Part shown: in pieces, positions 6,433-15,255 of the stretch
How positions within the stretch are numbered: the first letter of the stretch is position 1
Layout: the number at the start of each line of letters is the position of its first letter
Source of the DNA: Sinomonas albida
GTDB lineage: Bacteria; Actinomycetota; Actinomycetes; Actinomycetales; Micrococcaceae
DNA length: 64,000 bases
Assembly (NCBI RefSeq): GCF_004919045.1
Contig: NZ_SWDW01000006.1
Coordinates: 124,001 to 188,000, forward strand
Direction of reading: 5' to 3'
The notes under the pieces: model-generated
What the model was told of the DNA's origin: nothing
The model's input: only the letters and a program-made list of their open reading frames with translations
Databases searched by the model: none
Made by a program: the position numbers and the translations under genes

Positions 6433-9054
6433 ATGACGGTCCCGGCAGCAGCCACATCGACAGAGAAGACCTCCGCATCCGGCGCCCGCGTCGTTCAGGT
6501 GCGCGTGGAACACCGCCAAGATGCCCTCGGCATCGGCCAATCGCGCCCTCGGCTCTCCTGGCTCACGGAAGCCCCCGAGAGCTGGAACCAGGAGAAATAC
6601 GAGATCGCCGTCAGCCGGCCCGGCAACCAGCGCGCGACCAAGGAAGTGCCTTCTTCCGAATCGGTCCTCGTAGAGTGGCCGTTCGCCGCCCTCCAGCCCC
6701 GGGAGCGCGTCGAGGTCAGCGTGCGCGTCTGGGGAACCGACGGCGAGCCGAGCGGCTGGAGCATCCCCATCGCCGTCGAGGCAGGCCTCCTCTCCGAGGA
6801 CGACTGGACGGCCTCGGCCATCTCGCCGGACTGGGACGAAGACCGCGATACGGACCACGCGGCGGCCCTGTTACGGCGCTCTTTCGTCGCCGGGTCTGCC
6901 GTCTCCTCCGCCCGGCTCTACGTCACCGCGCAGGGGGTATACGAGGTCGAGATCAATGGCACGCGCGTCGGAGACGAGGTCCTCGCCCCAGGCTGGACGA
7001 GCTATGACCACCGCCTGCTCTACTCGACCTTCGACGTCACGTCCCTCCTGCGGGAAGGCGAGAACGCCATCGGCGCCTGGCTGGCGGACGGCTGGTTCCG
7101 CGGCCGGATCGGCTTCAAGGGGGGAACACGCAACGTCTACGGGGACCGCACCTCCCTGCTCGCCCAGCTCGAGATCACCTACACGGACGGCCGCCGGGCC
7201 CTCATCGCCACCGACGACACATGGAAGGCCTCCCCCGGCCCCATCACCTCGACTGGCCTCTACGACGGCGAACGCTACGACGCGCGCCTCGAGCAGCATG
7301 GCTGGTCACAACCCGGCTTCGACGACAGCCAGTGGTCCGGGGTGCGTATCGCCCGGCTCGACAAGGCCAAGCTCGAAGCGCCCATCGGGCCCCCAGTCCG
7401 CTGCACCGAGGAGATCGCCCCGAAGCGCATCTGGACCTCGCCATCAGGGAAGACTCTCGTGGACTTCGGGCAGAACCTCGTCGGCCGCCTACGCCTCAGC
7501 CTCCGGGGGAAGCCTGGCCATACGGTTACCCTGCGTCATGCCGAGGTCCTCCAGGAGGGGGAGCTGTACACCCGCCCGCTCCGGCTGGCTGCATCGATCG
7601 ACGAATACACGCTCGCCGACGACTCCCAGCGCGTCTGGGAGCCCAGGTTCGCGATGCACGGCTTCCGCTACGCCGAGCTCACTGGCGCCGTTGGCGCCGT
7701 CGACCTCGGCACCGTCGTCGCACGCGTGCACCACACCGACATGGAGCGCATCGGTTGGTTCGAGTGCTCGGATCCGCTCATCAACCGCCTGCACGAGAAC
7801 GTCCGCTGGAGCACGCGGGGAAACTTCGTCAGCGTTCCGACCGACTGCCCCCAGCGCGACGAGCGCCTCGGCTGGACCGGGGACATCCAGGTCTTCGCGC
7901 CAACCGCCTCGTTCCTCTATGACTGCTCCGGCATGCTCGCCGGCTGGCTCAAGGACGTCGCGGACGAACAGCTCCCCGACGGCACCGTTCCCTGGTACGT
8001 TCCCTGGGTCCCGGCCGGCACTTGGGACGAGACGATCCCGGGCGCAGTATGGGGTGATGTTGCAGTGCTGACCCCGTGGACCCTCTTCGAGCGATTCCAT
8101 GACAAGGGGGTGCTCTCGGACCAGTACTCCAGCGCCAAGGCCTGGGTCGACCTGATGGCCGACCGCGCCGGCGAGTCGCGCCTCTGGGACGAAGGCTTCC
8201 AGCTCGGCGACTGGCTCGACCCCGCAGCGCCTCCGCACGACCCGGCCGACGCGCGCACTGACCGCTATCTGGTCGCCACCGCCTACTTCGCCTGGTCGGC
8301 ACGGCACCTTTCGCGCACCGCAGGCGTCCTGGGCAAGGCCGACGACGAGGCCCACTACGCCCAATTGGCGGAGGAGGTCAGGGAAGCGTTCGCCCAGGAA
8401 TACGTCCATGCCGACGGGACGATGACCAGCGATGCCCAGACCGCCTACGCCCTTGCGCTCGTGTTCGACCTCCTTCCCACTGAACACCAGAGGCGCCGCG
8501 CCGCCGACCGCCTCGCCGAACTCGTTGCAGAGGCCGGCAACCGCATCGCCACAGGATTCGCGGGCACCCCTGCCATCAACGACGCGCTCACCCTCGGCGG
8601 CCACGTGGAGACGGCGTACGATCTTCTCCGCGAAGAGGAATGCCCCTCCTGGCTGTACGCAGTCAAGCAGGGCGGAACGACCATCTGGGAGCGATGGGAC
8701 TCCATGCTCCCCGACGGAACGGTCAACCCCGGGGAGATGACCTCGTTCAACCACTACGCCCTCGGGGCTGTCGCCGACTGGATGCACCGCGTGATCGGCG
8801 GCCTCGCCCCGCTGGAACCCGGCTACCGCAGGATCGGCATCAGGCCACGCCCGGGCGGGGGGATCACTCACGCGACTACCCGACACCTCACTCCGTACGG
8901 GATGGCGGAGGTGTCTTGGCGTGTGGAGGATGAGACGCTGCATATCGATGCAACGGTCCCCACGGGCGCTTCGGCCCAGTTCGCACTGCCCGGGCAGCCT
9001 CCCCAGGAACTCGGGCCGGGCAGGCATAGCCTGAGCGCGCCCATTCGGCGATGA
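6433..9054 (+). CDS. Alpha-L-rhamnosidase, GH78
   Basis: An 873-residue protein without a signal peptide, so it acts in the cytoplasm on imported glycosides. In order: an N-terminal Ig-like domain (residues about 10-110, VEHRQDALGI...RPRLSW), a carbohydrate-binding rhamnosid_N domain (about 125-300, YVTAQGVYEVEINGTRVGDE), a second beta-domain, and the (alpha/alpha)6 catalytic domain from about 430. The catalytic domain carries TDCPQRDERLGWTGD with the family's catalytic acidic residues, then GGTTIWERWDSM and the His-containing SFNHYALG. The C-terminal beta-domain ends near 870. ATG 6433 with an upstream GGAAG is chosen over an in-frame ATG at 6367 that lacks family similarity. It releases L-rhamnose by inverting hydrolysis. 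Confidence 0.95.
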   Translation: MTVPAAATSTEKTSASGARVVQVRVEHRQDALGIGQSRPRLSWLTEAPESWNQEKYEIAVSRPGNQRATKEVPSSESVLVEWPFAALQPRERVEVSVRVWGTDGEPSGWSIPIAVEAGLLSEDDWTASAISPDWDEDRDTDHAAALLRRSFVAGSAVSSARLYVTAQGVYEVEINGTRVGDEVLAPGWTSYDHRLLYSTFDVTSLLREGENAIGAWLADGWFRGRIGFKGGTRNVYGDRTSLLAQLEITYTDGRRALIATDDTWKASPGPITSTGLYDGERYDARLEQHGWSQPGFDDSQWSGVRIARLDKAKLEAPIGPPVRCTEEIAPKRIWTSPSGKTLVDFGQNLVGRLRLSLRGKPGHTVTLRHAEVLQEGELYTRPLRLAASIDEYTLADDSQRVWEPRFAMHGFRYAELTGAVGAVDLGTVVARVHHTDMERIGWFECSDPLINRLHENVRWSTRGNFVSVPTDCPQRDERLGWTGDIQVFAPTASFLYDCSGMLAGWLKDVADEQLPDGTVPWYVPWVPAGTWDETIPGAVWGDVAVLTPWTLFERFHDKGVLSDQYSSAKAWVDLMADRAGESRLWDEGFQLGDWLDPAAPPHDPADARTDRYLVATAYFAWSARHLSRTAGVLGKADDEAHYAQLAEEVREAFAQEYVHADGTMTSDAQTAYALALVFDLLPTEHQRRRAADRLAELVAEAGNRIATGFAGTPAINDALTLGGHVETAYDLLREEECPSWLYAVKQGGTTIWERWDSMLPDGTVNPGEMTSFNHYALGAVADWMHRVIGGLAPLEPGYRRIGIRPRPGGGITHATTRHLTPYGMAEVSWRVEDETLHIDATVPTGASAQFALPGQPPQELGPGRHSLSAPIRR

Positions 9055-9179
9055 CTCCTGCGCCGGAGTCCTCCGATGGCAAGGGCTCCGAGGGACAACA
9101 GCTAACCGACGTGGACCGGGGCGGCTGGGTCACACCGTCGACGGCGGGGCGGACGACTTCCCGGGGTCTCCCGGCCCGC

Positions 9180-10370
9180 TCAGGGGCGGTGGACGGCGAC
9201 CACGCTGAGGTCGTCGTCGATGCTGGCACGGCTCGTGAGGGTTCTGACGGATTCGACGATGGAGGCCGGCTCGCGATTGTCGCCGATGACGGACGCGATG
9301 GTTTCGATCGCCTCCTGTGTGCCGCCGTAGAAGTCGAGCAGGCCGTCGGTGAAGGACAGGAGGGTGTCGCCTGAGGAGAGGACTGTGTGCCGGTCCTCCC
9401 TAGGCATCCCGAGCTCGAGGCCGAGCGGGAGGCCTGCGGCCTCGAGCCGCTCGTGGGTACCGTCGGCGCGCACGATCAGGTTCAGCCCGTGCCCGGCGTC
9501 GGCGTAGGCCAGGACTCCCGTGCCGAGGTCGAGTCGGGCGTGGAAGACGGTCGCAAAGATCCCCGTGGCCTCGAAGTCGGACCCGAGGGTCTCGGCAGCC
9601 TCCTCCAGAAGCGCGGCCGGCGTGGGGGCCTTGATCGAGTTGACCGTGGCCCGGACGGTCGCGGCCATGAGGGCCGCAGCGATGCCCTTCCCCATGACGT
9701 CGGCGAGGGTCAGGCAAAGGGTCTCCTCGGTGCGGTGCCAGACGAAGAAGTCCCCACCCACGCCCTTGAGCGGCATGGTCAGCCCGGCGACCGCGTACAA
9801 GGGGGCTGCGGGGTTCGCGGTGGGCAGGAGGGCGTGCTGGATGCTAACGGCCTGTTCGAGGTCTCTGGAGTCCAAGAGTTCGCGCTCGGCCCAGGCGCCC
9901 ATCGCGTCGAAGCGGGCCAGCTCCTCCTCGGAGAGCTCGCGGGGCCTGAGGTCGTACAGGCACAGGGTCCCGACCGGCTGTCCGTCCACGTGCAGCGGCC
10001 GGCCGGCGTAGAAGCGCACTCCCGTTCCGCCAACGACGTCGGGCTTCCAGTCGAATCGCGAGTCTGCGGCGGTGTCGGCGGCGATGGTGAGGCTGTCCTC
10101 CCTGATGGTGACATCGCAGAAGGTGTCGACCCGGTCCCGCACTGTACGGCCTGGGACTTGCGGCGACTTTGCGAACAGGTGCCGGTCGTCCAGGAGATTC
10201 ACCGCTGCGACCGGGACCGAGAAGATGCTCCTGGCCGCCCGGGTGATCCGCTCGAACCGCTCCTCCGGCCCAGTGCCGATGAGCCCCAGCGACGTTGAGG
10301 CCCTCAACCGCTGATCCTCCGCGGTTACGCTGTCCACCTGGTCTTCTCCCTCCCTTGAGTCGGCCACCAT
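9180..10370 (-). CDS. GAF-domain SpoIIE/PP2C-type serine phosphatase
   Basis: A 396-residue soluble protein. A GAF domain (residues about 35-175, FSVPVAAVNLLDDRHLF...YAGRPLHVDGQPVGTLCLYD) is followed by a linker helix and a PP2C-type SpoIIE phosphatase domain (about 190-395). The metal-binding motifs are GVGGDFFVW, DVMGKGIAAAL, DGLLDFYG and the terminal DDDLSVVAV. Such proteins dephosphorylate anti-sigma antagonists in stress or partner-switching pathways. A STAS protein lies 5 kb away, but no RsbW-type kinase is seen. The start at 10370 is uncertain; an in-frame TTG lies at 10424. Confidence 0.88.
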   Translation of the reverse strand: MVADSREGEDQVDSVTAEDQRLRASTSLGLIGTGPEERFERITRAARSIFSVPVAAVNLLDDRHLFAKSPQVPGRTVRDRVDTFCDVTIREDSLTIAADTAADSRFDWKPDVVGGTGVRFYAGRPLHVDGQPVGTLCLYDLRPRELSEEELARFDAMGAWAERELLDSRDLEQAVSIQHALLPTANPAAPLYAVAGLTMPLKGVGGDFFVWHRTEETLCLTLADVMGKGIAAALMAATVRATVNSIKAPTPAALLEEAAETLGSDFEATGIFATVFHARLDLGTGVLAYADAGHGLNLIVRADGTHERLEAAGLPLGLELGMPREDRHTVLSSGDTLLSFTDGLLDFYGGTQEAIETIASVIGDNREPASIVESVRTLTSRASIDDDLSVVAVHRP

Positions 10371-10551
10371 CCTGCCGCACCTAGCGCTTCGGTCCAAGGG
10401 AATGACGTCCGTGTGAACCCCCAAGGAGGTTCTGGCCGCCGTGCCTGGGCCCGTCTGGAACCCGAGTGGCCCGTCTGGAACCTGAGGATTGGTCAGAACG
10501 AGGGCGGCCCTGCAGCACTTTCCGGATTGCGACGCGGGCTGGCCCGGTGTT

Positions 10552-11682
10552 CTAGCTGCGGCGCGCAGCCAGTGCGTTAGCCATCGCCGCGGCAGAGGAG
10601 CTAGAGCTGTCGATGCGCCAGTCGACTTCCTTGTTGTAGTCGAACCAGACGAACCCGGTGACGTCCGCCTGCGCGTTCAGGTACGAGACGAGGCTGGTGT
10701 TCCAATCGGCCTTGGATCCGCCGGCTTCGGCGGAGGCGGTCTCGCCGACGACGATCGGCTTGCCGGGTGCGATGCCGCGCAACTGGTTCAGGCCGTCGCC
10801 GAATAGGTCAGAGGGGCTGGTCCAGGAGCTCCAGGACTGGGAGGTGCCCCAGTTGTAGCCGTCGAGGGCGACGGTGTCGATGTAGGCCGCCCCGGGGTAG
10901 AGCTCCGAGAGTGCGGTCGAACCCCAGTACGGCACGTTCGGGCTCCAGACCCACTGGACGTTGGTGGCCCCGGTTGAGGCGACGACGTCGTGGACGTGCT
11001 GCCAAGCGGCTACGAAGTCCCCGGGCTGGTTGCCGTTAACACCCTCGTCCCAGGGGTACCAGTTCCCGTTCATCTCGTGCGCGAACCGCAGCATGACCGG
11101 CTTGCCCCAGGAGGCCAACGCGGTGCCCCACGAACGGATGTAGGAATCGAAGTTCCCGGCGGCGATATTCTTCAGCGAATAGGTGGGCTGGTTGACGCCG
11201 TTGCCCGACCACAGCCAGGGCTCCCACGTGACCAGGCTCGTAGCGCCGCGGGCGGCGACGGCGTTGAGGTCGTCGATCGGGGCTGCCTGGGAGAAGTCCT
11301 TGTAGGACAAGACGATCGAGGGGTTCTCGCCGACGAGGTTGGCGACCTGGTCGAGCTCGCTGGATGCCTGCGGCCCTCCGGGGGTGCCGACACCGAACGC
11401 CAAGTGGGCCGTGCTGATCGCCGGGGCCAGGGCTGCCGACGCGCTCATGGCCTGAGGGCCGCTCACCGTCCCGGCTGGCTTTGCGGGCGACGCGGGGTGC
11501 CCCTTGGGGAGGTTCGATCCTGCGGTGACGGAGGGAGAAATGTGGGTCACGCCCTTAGCTGCGGGCGCCCCAGGAGTCCCTCCCGGTGCGGCTTGGGACG
11601 GGACGGCGGAGCCGAACAGGACCGCCAGCCCCAGCGCCAGAGCGGACGCTCCGAGTCCGGCCAGCCTTCTCTTCATCTGCAT
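10552..11682 (-). CDS. Secreted glycoside hydrolase family 26 protein (beta-mannanase-like)
   Basis: A 376-residue protein with a Sec signal peptide ending near PSQA-APG (residue about 31), then an Ala/Pro/Gly-rich linker to about residue 90. The GH26 TIM barrel follows: acid/base Glu in RFAHEMNGNWYPW and nucleophile Glu in VVGETASAE. The aromatic-rich loops (WVWSPNVPYWG, YNWGTSQSW) are typical of the substrate cleft. GGAGG lies 4 nt before the start. It probably cleaves beta-mannan or a mixed beta-glucan outside the cell. No export or uptake partner is adjacent on this strand. Confidence 0.88.
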   Translation of the reverse strand: MQMKRRLAGLGASALALGLAVLFGSAVPSQAAPGGTPGAPAAKGVTHISPSVTAGSNLPKGHPASPAKPAGTVSGPQAMSASAALAPAISTAHLAFGVGTPGGPQASSELDQVANLVGENPSIVLSYKDFSQAAPIDDLNAVAARGATSLVTWEPWLWSGNGVNQPTYSLKNIAAGNFDSYIRSWGTALASWGKPVMLRFAHEMNGNWYPWDEGVNGNQPGDFVAAWQHVHDVVASTGATNVQWVWSPNVPYWGSTALSELYPGAAYIDTVALDGYNWGTSQSWSSWTSPSDLFGDGLNQLRGIAPGKPIVVGETASAEAGGSKADWNTSLVSYLNAQADVTGFVWFDYNKEVDWRIDSSSSSAAAMANALAARRS

Positions 11683-11906
11683 TCATCCTCCAGTGTGCGT
11701 GGTCGGTGGGATCGGATACGCCGCCGCATGGCGCGGTGAATTCGGCCTCCAGCTGACGATCCTCGCAGGCACGGACCCCGATGGACCGCGATTGGGGCAA
11801 TCCTTGACGAATCCTGCGCCAGCGCCGTTCCTGCCGCGCCGGGGAGCGGGCGGTCAGCTCCAAGGTGCCCGGGACGGCTCGCGGACACCGCGGTACCGTG
11901 GGGGGC

Positions 11907-12329
11907 ATGGACTATACGACCCCACCGCGCGCCCCTTGGGCCGGCGGGCAGGGCCGCCCGATCGCGGAGCTGGTCGATGTCCTTGGCGGGGAGGTCTTCG
12001 ACCACCCCGAAGAGCACGGCTTCGGCGAGTGCGACGCCGAGACAATGCAGCAGCTGCGCCGCGCCCGCGGCGCCCCTGAGACCCTGGTGCGGATCTACCG
12101 TGCATTGCCGCCCGGCCTCGGCCAGATCAACGCCGGTGACTGGATCACCCTCTCGTGGGAGTACGCCCGCCAGCACGCAATGCGCGACGACACGGCGGCC
12201 CACGACTGGCCGATCGTCTACGCGGACGTCCCGGCCTGGGCCGTCCTGAGCGACGGCACGGACCTGGACGAGTACGGTTACGCCGGGCCGCCACTTGCCG
12301 GGCTCGAGGACCATGTCGTAGACCCTTGA
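11907..12329 (+). CDS. Small protein with an ADP-ribosyltransferase-like YRALP...GDWITLSWEYARQH motif
   Basis: A 140-residue soluble protein with no signal or membrane segment. The core reads IYRALP (about residue 63) followed 12 residues later by GDWITLSWEYARQHA. This resembles the short ART-like domains found in phage and polyvalent proteins, where the pattern is Y-R-(x)-V/L-P ... I-N-x-GDW-V/I-(T/S)-L-S-x-x-YA-x-x-H. The function is unknown; the resemblance is from memory of the motif and is weak evidence of enzymatic activity. GGGGGG lies just before the ATG. It stands alone between the GH26 gene and the helical membrane protein. Confidence 0.55.
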   Translation: MDYTTPPRAPWAGGQGRPIAELVDVLGGEVFDHPEEHGFGECDAETMQQLRRARGAPETLVRIYRALPPGLGQINAGDWITLSWEYARQHAMRDDTAAHDWPIVYADVPAWAVLSDGTDLDEYGYAGPPLAGLEDHVVDP

Positions 12330-12531
12330 GCGCGGCCCCGTAGGGCTCGAGGGAAGAGCTGGGACGCCGGGGATGACGCCGGGGATGAGGGCCCCGACCT
12401 GCTCCGGTAGCGCCAGCAGGGGTTGCGAAGGCTGACGCGCCCACGGGCCGCACATGGGCCCAATCGGACCAGTTCCTCGGGCGGGGGTGCGGAGTACTCT
12501 GGTCGAACACCCACCCGAACAGGAGGCCTCC

Positions 12532-13011
12532 ATGGGAGCGAAGAAGTCAGATGCCGCGGCAACGGTGTCGGCGGCCGAGGCGGCGATCAGGCGGTCGATG
12601 GCCAGGATTGAGTCGGACTTGGACAGGGTGACGCCGCAGCTGAGGAAACGCCTCGACGATGTCCTCGACGGGCTACGACACCAGGTCGAGTCCCTTCCGC
12701 CGCTGGGCGAGAGCGTGGGCGAAGCGGCCACGAAGGGCACCCGGAAGGCCGAGGCTGCGGCAAGGGCAGCGACGGGCCGTCTCGCCGACGCCGCCGGGCA
12801 CCTGGCCGATGCGGTGTCCGAGGCACCGGTGCCTGCGGGCAGGAAAGCCGTCACGGCGGGCCAGAAGGCCATCGCAGACGCCGCCCGAACCGCCTCCGAC
12901 GAACTCCGGCGCGCCTCTGGGGGGAACCGCCCGGCCGTGACGGCGGGAATCCTCCTCGCGGCCTTTGCCTTGGCAGCCTTGCTCGCCCGCCGTGCCCTGC
13001 GGTCGGGCTAG
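12532..13011 (+). CDS. Helical, C-terminally membrane-anchored protein of unknown function
   Basis: A 159-residue protein. An AGGAGG ribosome site stands 5 nt before the ATG and fixes the start. Residues about 10-130 are Ala-, Arg- and Glu-rich and predicted helical, with repeats like ATKGTRKAEAAARAATGRLADAAGHLAD that recall apolipoprotein- or phasin-like amphipathic helices. A single hydrophobic segment (AGILLAAFALAALLA) precedes a positive RRALRSG tail, so the bulk probably lies on the far side or along the membrane surface. No family is recognised. Confidence 0.7.
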   Translation: MGAKKSDAAATVSAAEAAIRRSMARIESDLDRVTPQLRKRLDDVLDGLRHQVESLPPLGESVGEAATKGTRKAEAAARAATGRLADAAGHLADAVSEAPVPAGRKAVTAGQKAIADAARTASDELRRASGGNRPAVTAGILLAAFALAALLARRALRSG

Positions 13012-13065
13012 ACACCGCACTCCGAGCTCGGCTGCACAGGACGAGGCCCTGCGGCGCGCGGTGCT

Positions 13066-13770
13066 TCAGTGTGCGCGGGCCCGTTGACGCCGCGCGAGGG
13101 AGGCAAGCAGCGCAAGGTCGACGTGCTCGAGTGAGCCGGCGATGGTGCGTCCTGGGGCGGGCGGGATCGCTTCGGCTGAAGGAACGACGACGACGGCGCA
13201 GCCCGCCGCTTCTGCCGAGCGCAGGCCGACCCACGTGTCCTCGACGGCGACGCATGACTCGATGTCGACGTCGAGCGCTCTGGCCGCGGCCAGATAGGGG
13301 TCGGGCGCCGGCTTGGTTGCCGGCGTGTCCTCGACCGCGACAGTGAGCGAGATCAAGTGGGCACCCAGCGCTTCACACACCAGGTCCACGATCGCGCGCG
13401 GCGAAGCCGAGACGATGGCCGTCGAAACCCCCGCGGCGGCTAGCTCGTGCAGGAGGCGCGCAGCACCCGGTCGCGGCTCGATCTGCCGGGCGACTTTGGA
13501 CTCGAAGGCCGTGGAGAGCGCGCGCTCTACCCCCGCGCGCTCCGATGCGCGCAGGTTCGACGTGACGGTGAGATGCTCGGCCGTGTGGGTCACCGGGCGG
13601 CCCACGACATCGGGAGCGTCGGCCTCGACCAATGGGCGACCGATACCCGCCGCGACTTCGGCGACGGCATCCCACCAGAGCCGCTCTGTGTCGACGAGCG
13701 TGCCATCCATGTCGAAGAGAACGGCTGCGGGGTAGGCCCTGTCCACGGGTGGATCCTCCTGTGCGGTCAT
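13066..13770 (-). CDS. HAD-superfamily phosphatase / phosphoglucomutase-like hydrolase
   Basis: A 234-residue protein with all HAD motifs: I VLFDMDGTLVDTE (nucleophile Asp and acid/base Asp), II Ser in AIVSASPRA, III Lys in PATKPAPDPY, and IV CVAVEDTWVG. The helical cap inserted after motif I is of subfamily IA type. It probably removes phosphate from a small sugar phosphate or related metabolite; the substrate cannot be fixed from sequence. Its stop lies near the convergent 3' end of the helical membrane protein gene. Confidence 0.88.
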   Translation of the reverse strand: MTAQEDPPVDRAYPAAVLFDMDGTLVDTERLWWDAVAEVAAGIGRPLVEADAPDVVGRPVTHTAEHLTVTSNLRASERAGVERALSTAFESKVARQIEPRPGAARLLHELAAAGVSTAIVSASPRAIVDLVCEALGAHLISLTVAVEDTPATKPAPDPYLAAARALDVDIESCVAVEDTWVGLRSAEAAGCAVVVVPSAEAIPPAPGRTIAGSLEHVDLALLASLARRQRARAH

Positions 13771-13944
13771 GCGGTGACCATAACGGGTCGCTCGTCAAAG
13801 GCTAACCGCGACCGGCGTCCCGACGGAGAAGTCGAGCGCGCGATGGGCCGGTACATCCGCGAGCCGAGCCGTCACGCGTTCATGACCGCGAAGCGGCTGG
13901 CCATCGGCTACGGCGCCAGCCGAGACCGCAGCCTGCTCCGCACG

Positions 13945-14018
13945 CTGCCCTGCCAGGACTCGAACCTGGAAGCTCCCGGGCCAGAACCGGGCGGGTCTGC
14001 CAGTTCCCCCACAGGGCA
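13945..14018 (-). tRNA. tRNA-Gln (anticodon CTG)
   Basis: Read leftward, TGCCCTG (5' acceptor) pairs fully with CAGGGCA at the 3' end, with discriminator G. The D-arm is GGG...CCC. The anticodon stem CCCGG/CCGGG encloses the loop TTCTGGC with anticodon CTG. The T-arm is CCAGG-TTCGAGT-CCTGG. The U1-A72 first pair is characteristic of tRNA-Gln. No encoded CCA is evident. It stands alone between the HAD gene and hsp20. Confidence 0.92.
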
Positions 14019-14059
14019 CTGCCGGGACGGGGGAATGCCCCGACCCGGCCGGGGCCGGC

Positions 14060-14491
14060 TCAGGAATTGATCTCCTTCTTCGCCCCACCAGCCTGGACGG
14101 CGACCTTGTGCGGCTTGGCCTCCTCGGCCACCGGCACGCGCAGGGTCAGGACGCCGTCCTCGTAGTGCGCCTGGACGCTGCCGGTGTCCAAGGCGTCGCC
14201 GAGTATCAGCTCCCGGCTGAAGACGCCTTCCGGGCGCTCGTCCGCGACAGCCTCGGCCTCCTGCGGGCGGTGGGTGTGCCGCTCGGCGCGCACAGTCAGG
14301 ACATTCCGCTCGACTCCGACGTCGATCGAGTCGGGATCGACGCCGGGCAGGTCGAACTCGACCACGAATTCGCCGTCCTGCCGCCACGCCTCCAAAGGCA
14401 TCGGCGTCCCCCGCATCCCGCTGCCGGTGAGCTGGCGGGTCAGCTGGGCCAGACGGTCGAGTTCACGGAAGGGATCGGTTCGCATCAGCAT
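14060..14491 (-). CDS. Small heat-shock protein, Hsp20/alpha-crystallin family
   Basis: A 143-residue holdase chaperone. The alpha-crystallin domain covers residues about 40-135 and contains EFDLPGVDPDSIDV, the middle strand VLTVRAERH and the GVLTLRVPV signature (A-x-x-x-GVLTL type). AAGGAGG lies 8 nt before the ATG at 14491, which is therefore preferred over an upstream in-frame start at 14524. It binds unfolding proteins without ATP. No HAIR-type (HspR) operator was found by eye. Confidence 0.92.
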   Translation of the reverse strand: MLMRTDPFRELDRLAQLTRQLTGSGMRGTPMPLEAWRQDGEFVVEFDLPGVDPDSIDVGVERNVLTVRAERHTHRPQEAEAVADERPEGVFSRELILGDALDTGSVQAHYEDGVLTLRVPVAEEAKPHKVAVQAGGAKKEINS

Positions 14492-14704
14492 CACTGCAAC
14501 CTCCTTGGAGAATCGCTGCAACACCTATAGTCCTGTCCGCTCAGCAAATCTGCATCTGTGGACATAGATATGTATGCCACCAAGAGCGGGACAATGCAAC
14601 CCCCGGCGCGGGCAGCCCAACTGGTGTCCTGGGCGGCCCGCTCTGGCCGAGCCGGGCAGACGGGAGTAGCGTGGCTGCATCCAAACGGACGGGAGGTGCT
14701 GGTG

Positions 14705-14956
14705 ATGGGGCTCGAGGACAAGTTCGACGCAGCCGGTGACAAGCTCAAGGGCAAGCTCGATGAAGCAGTGGGCAAAGCCACCGACGACGATTCCAAGGTC
14801 CTGAAGGGCAAAGTCGAGCAGGCCAGGGGAAGCCTGAAAGACGCGGCCGCGGACCTCAAGGCCCATGTGAAGGAGACGGCAGAAGAACACCGCGCCGACC
14901 GGAACGATCGGCCCACCGGGGACGGAGACGCTCCCGGGGCAAGCCCCGCAGAGTAG
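14705..14956 (+). CDS. CsbD-family stress protein
   Basis: An 83-residue hydrophilic protein starting MGLEDKFDAAGDKLKGKLDEAVG. The Lys/Glu/Asp-rich helix with D-KLKGK-x-x-EA and KVLKGKVEQARGSLKDA repeats is the CsbD signature (general-stress proteins in many bacteria). The C-terminus is disordered and acidic. GGGAGG precedes the start by about 9 nt; an in-frame GTG lies one codon upstream. Its neighbours hsp20 and STAS fit a stress context. The molecular role of CsbD proteins is not known. Confidence 0.85.
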   Translation: MGLEDKFDAAGDKLKGKLDEAVGKATDDDSKVLKGKVEQARGSLKDAAADLKAHVKETAEEHRADRNDRPTGDGDAPGASPAE

Positions 14957-15163
14957 CCCAACGCCCCTGCTCCCTCCGGCGAAGTAATGGGGAACGCGGC
15001 TTCGGGGCAGTGAACCCAGCCGGAACACCCGCTTGCTTCGGACCGTCGACGGAATGACCAGCCGCCGCGCGTGGCTGCCACTACGCTACGCCCGGCACGA
15101 GGACCTAGTCGTCATCGATCATGCCAACAGCTCGGGCTCCCTCATGCCACTGTGGCCACCCTG

Positions 15164-15185
15164 TCTACACCCGTAGGGGTGTAGA
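15164..15185. promoter_or_regulatory. 9-bp inverted repeat upstream of the STAS gene
   Basis: TCTACACCC-GTAG-GGGTGTAGA, perfect 9-bp arms with a 4-nt centre, in the 299-nt gap between csbD and the STAS gene. Its core ACCCGTAGGGGT matches the palindrome in front of the LuxR-type regulator (ACCCCAAGGGGT) at 10 of 12 positions. It is probably an operator rather than a terminator, since no T-run follows. The rest of this gap shows nothing else recognisable. Confidence 0.5.
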
Positions 15186-15255
15186 TCGGTCGCCCCTGTG
15201 GAGCGTAGCTTCGTAGGAAGGCTTTGAGCCAGAGACAACAGCAGCGAGCGGAGAC

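Noticed and set aside
5056-6858. Long open frame of 600 codons on the minus strand opposite the sugar-binding lipoprotein gene
   Set aside because: It is the mirror of a high-GC gene with clear lipoprotein and solute-binding features; its own product has no family pattern and no ribosome site.
15164-15185. Intrinsic terminator after csbD
   Set aside because: More than 200 nt from the csbD stop, no T-run, and its core matches another promoter-proximal palindrome.
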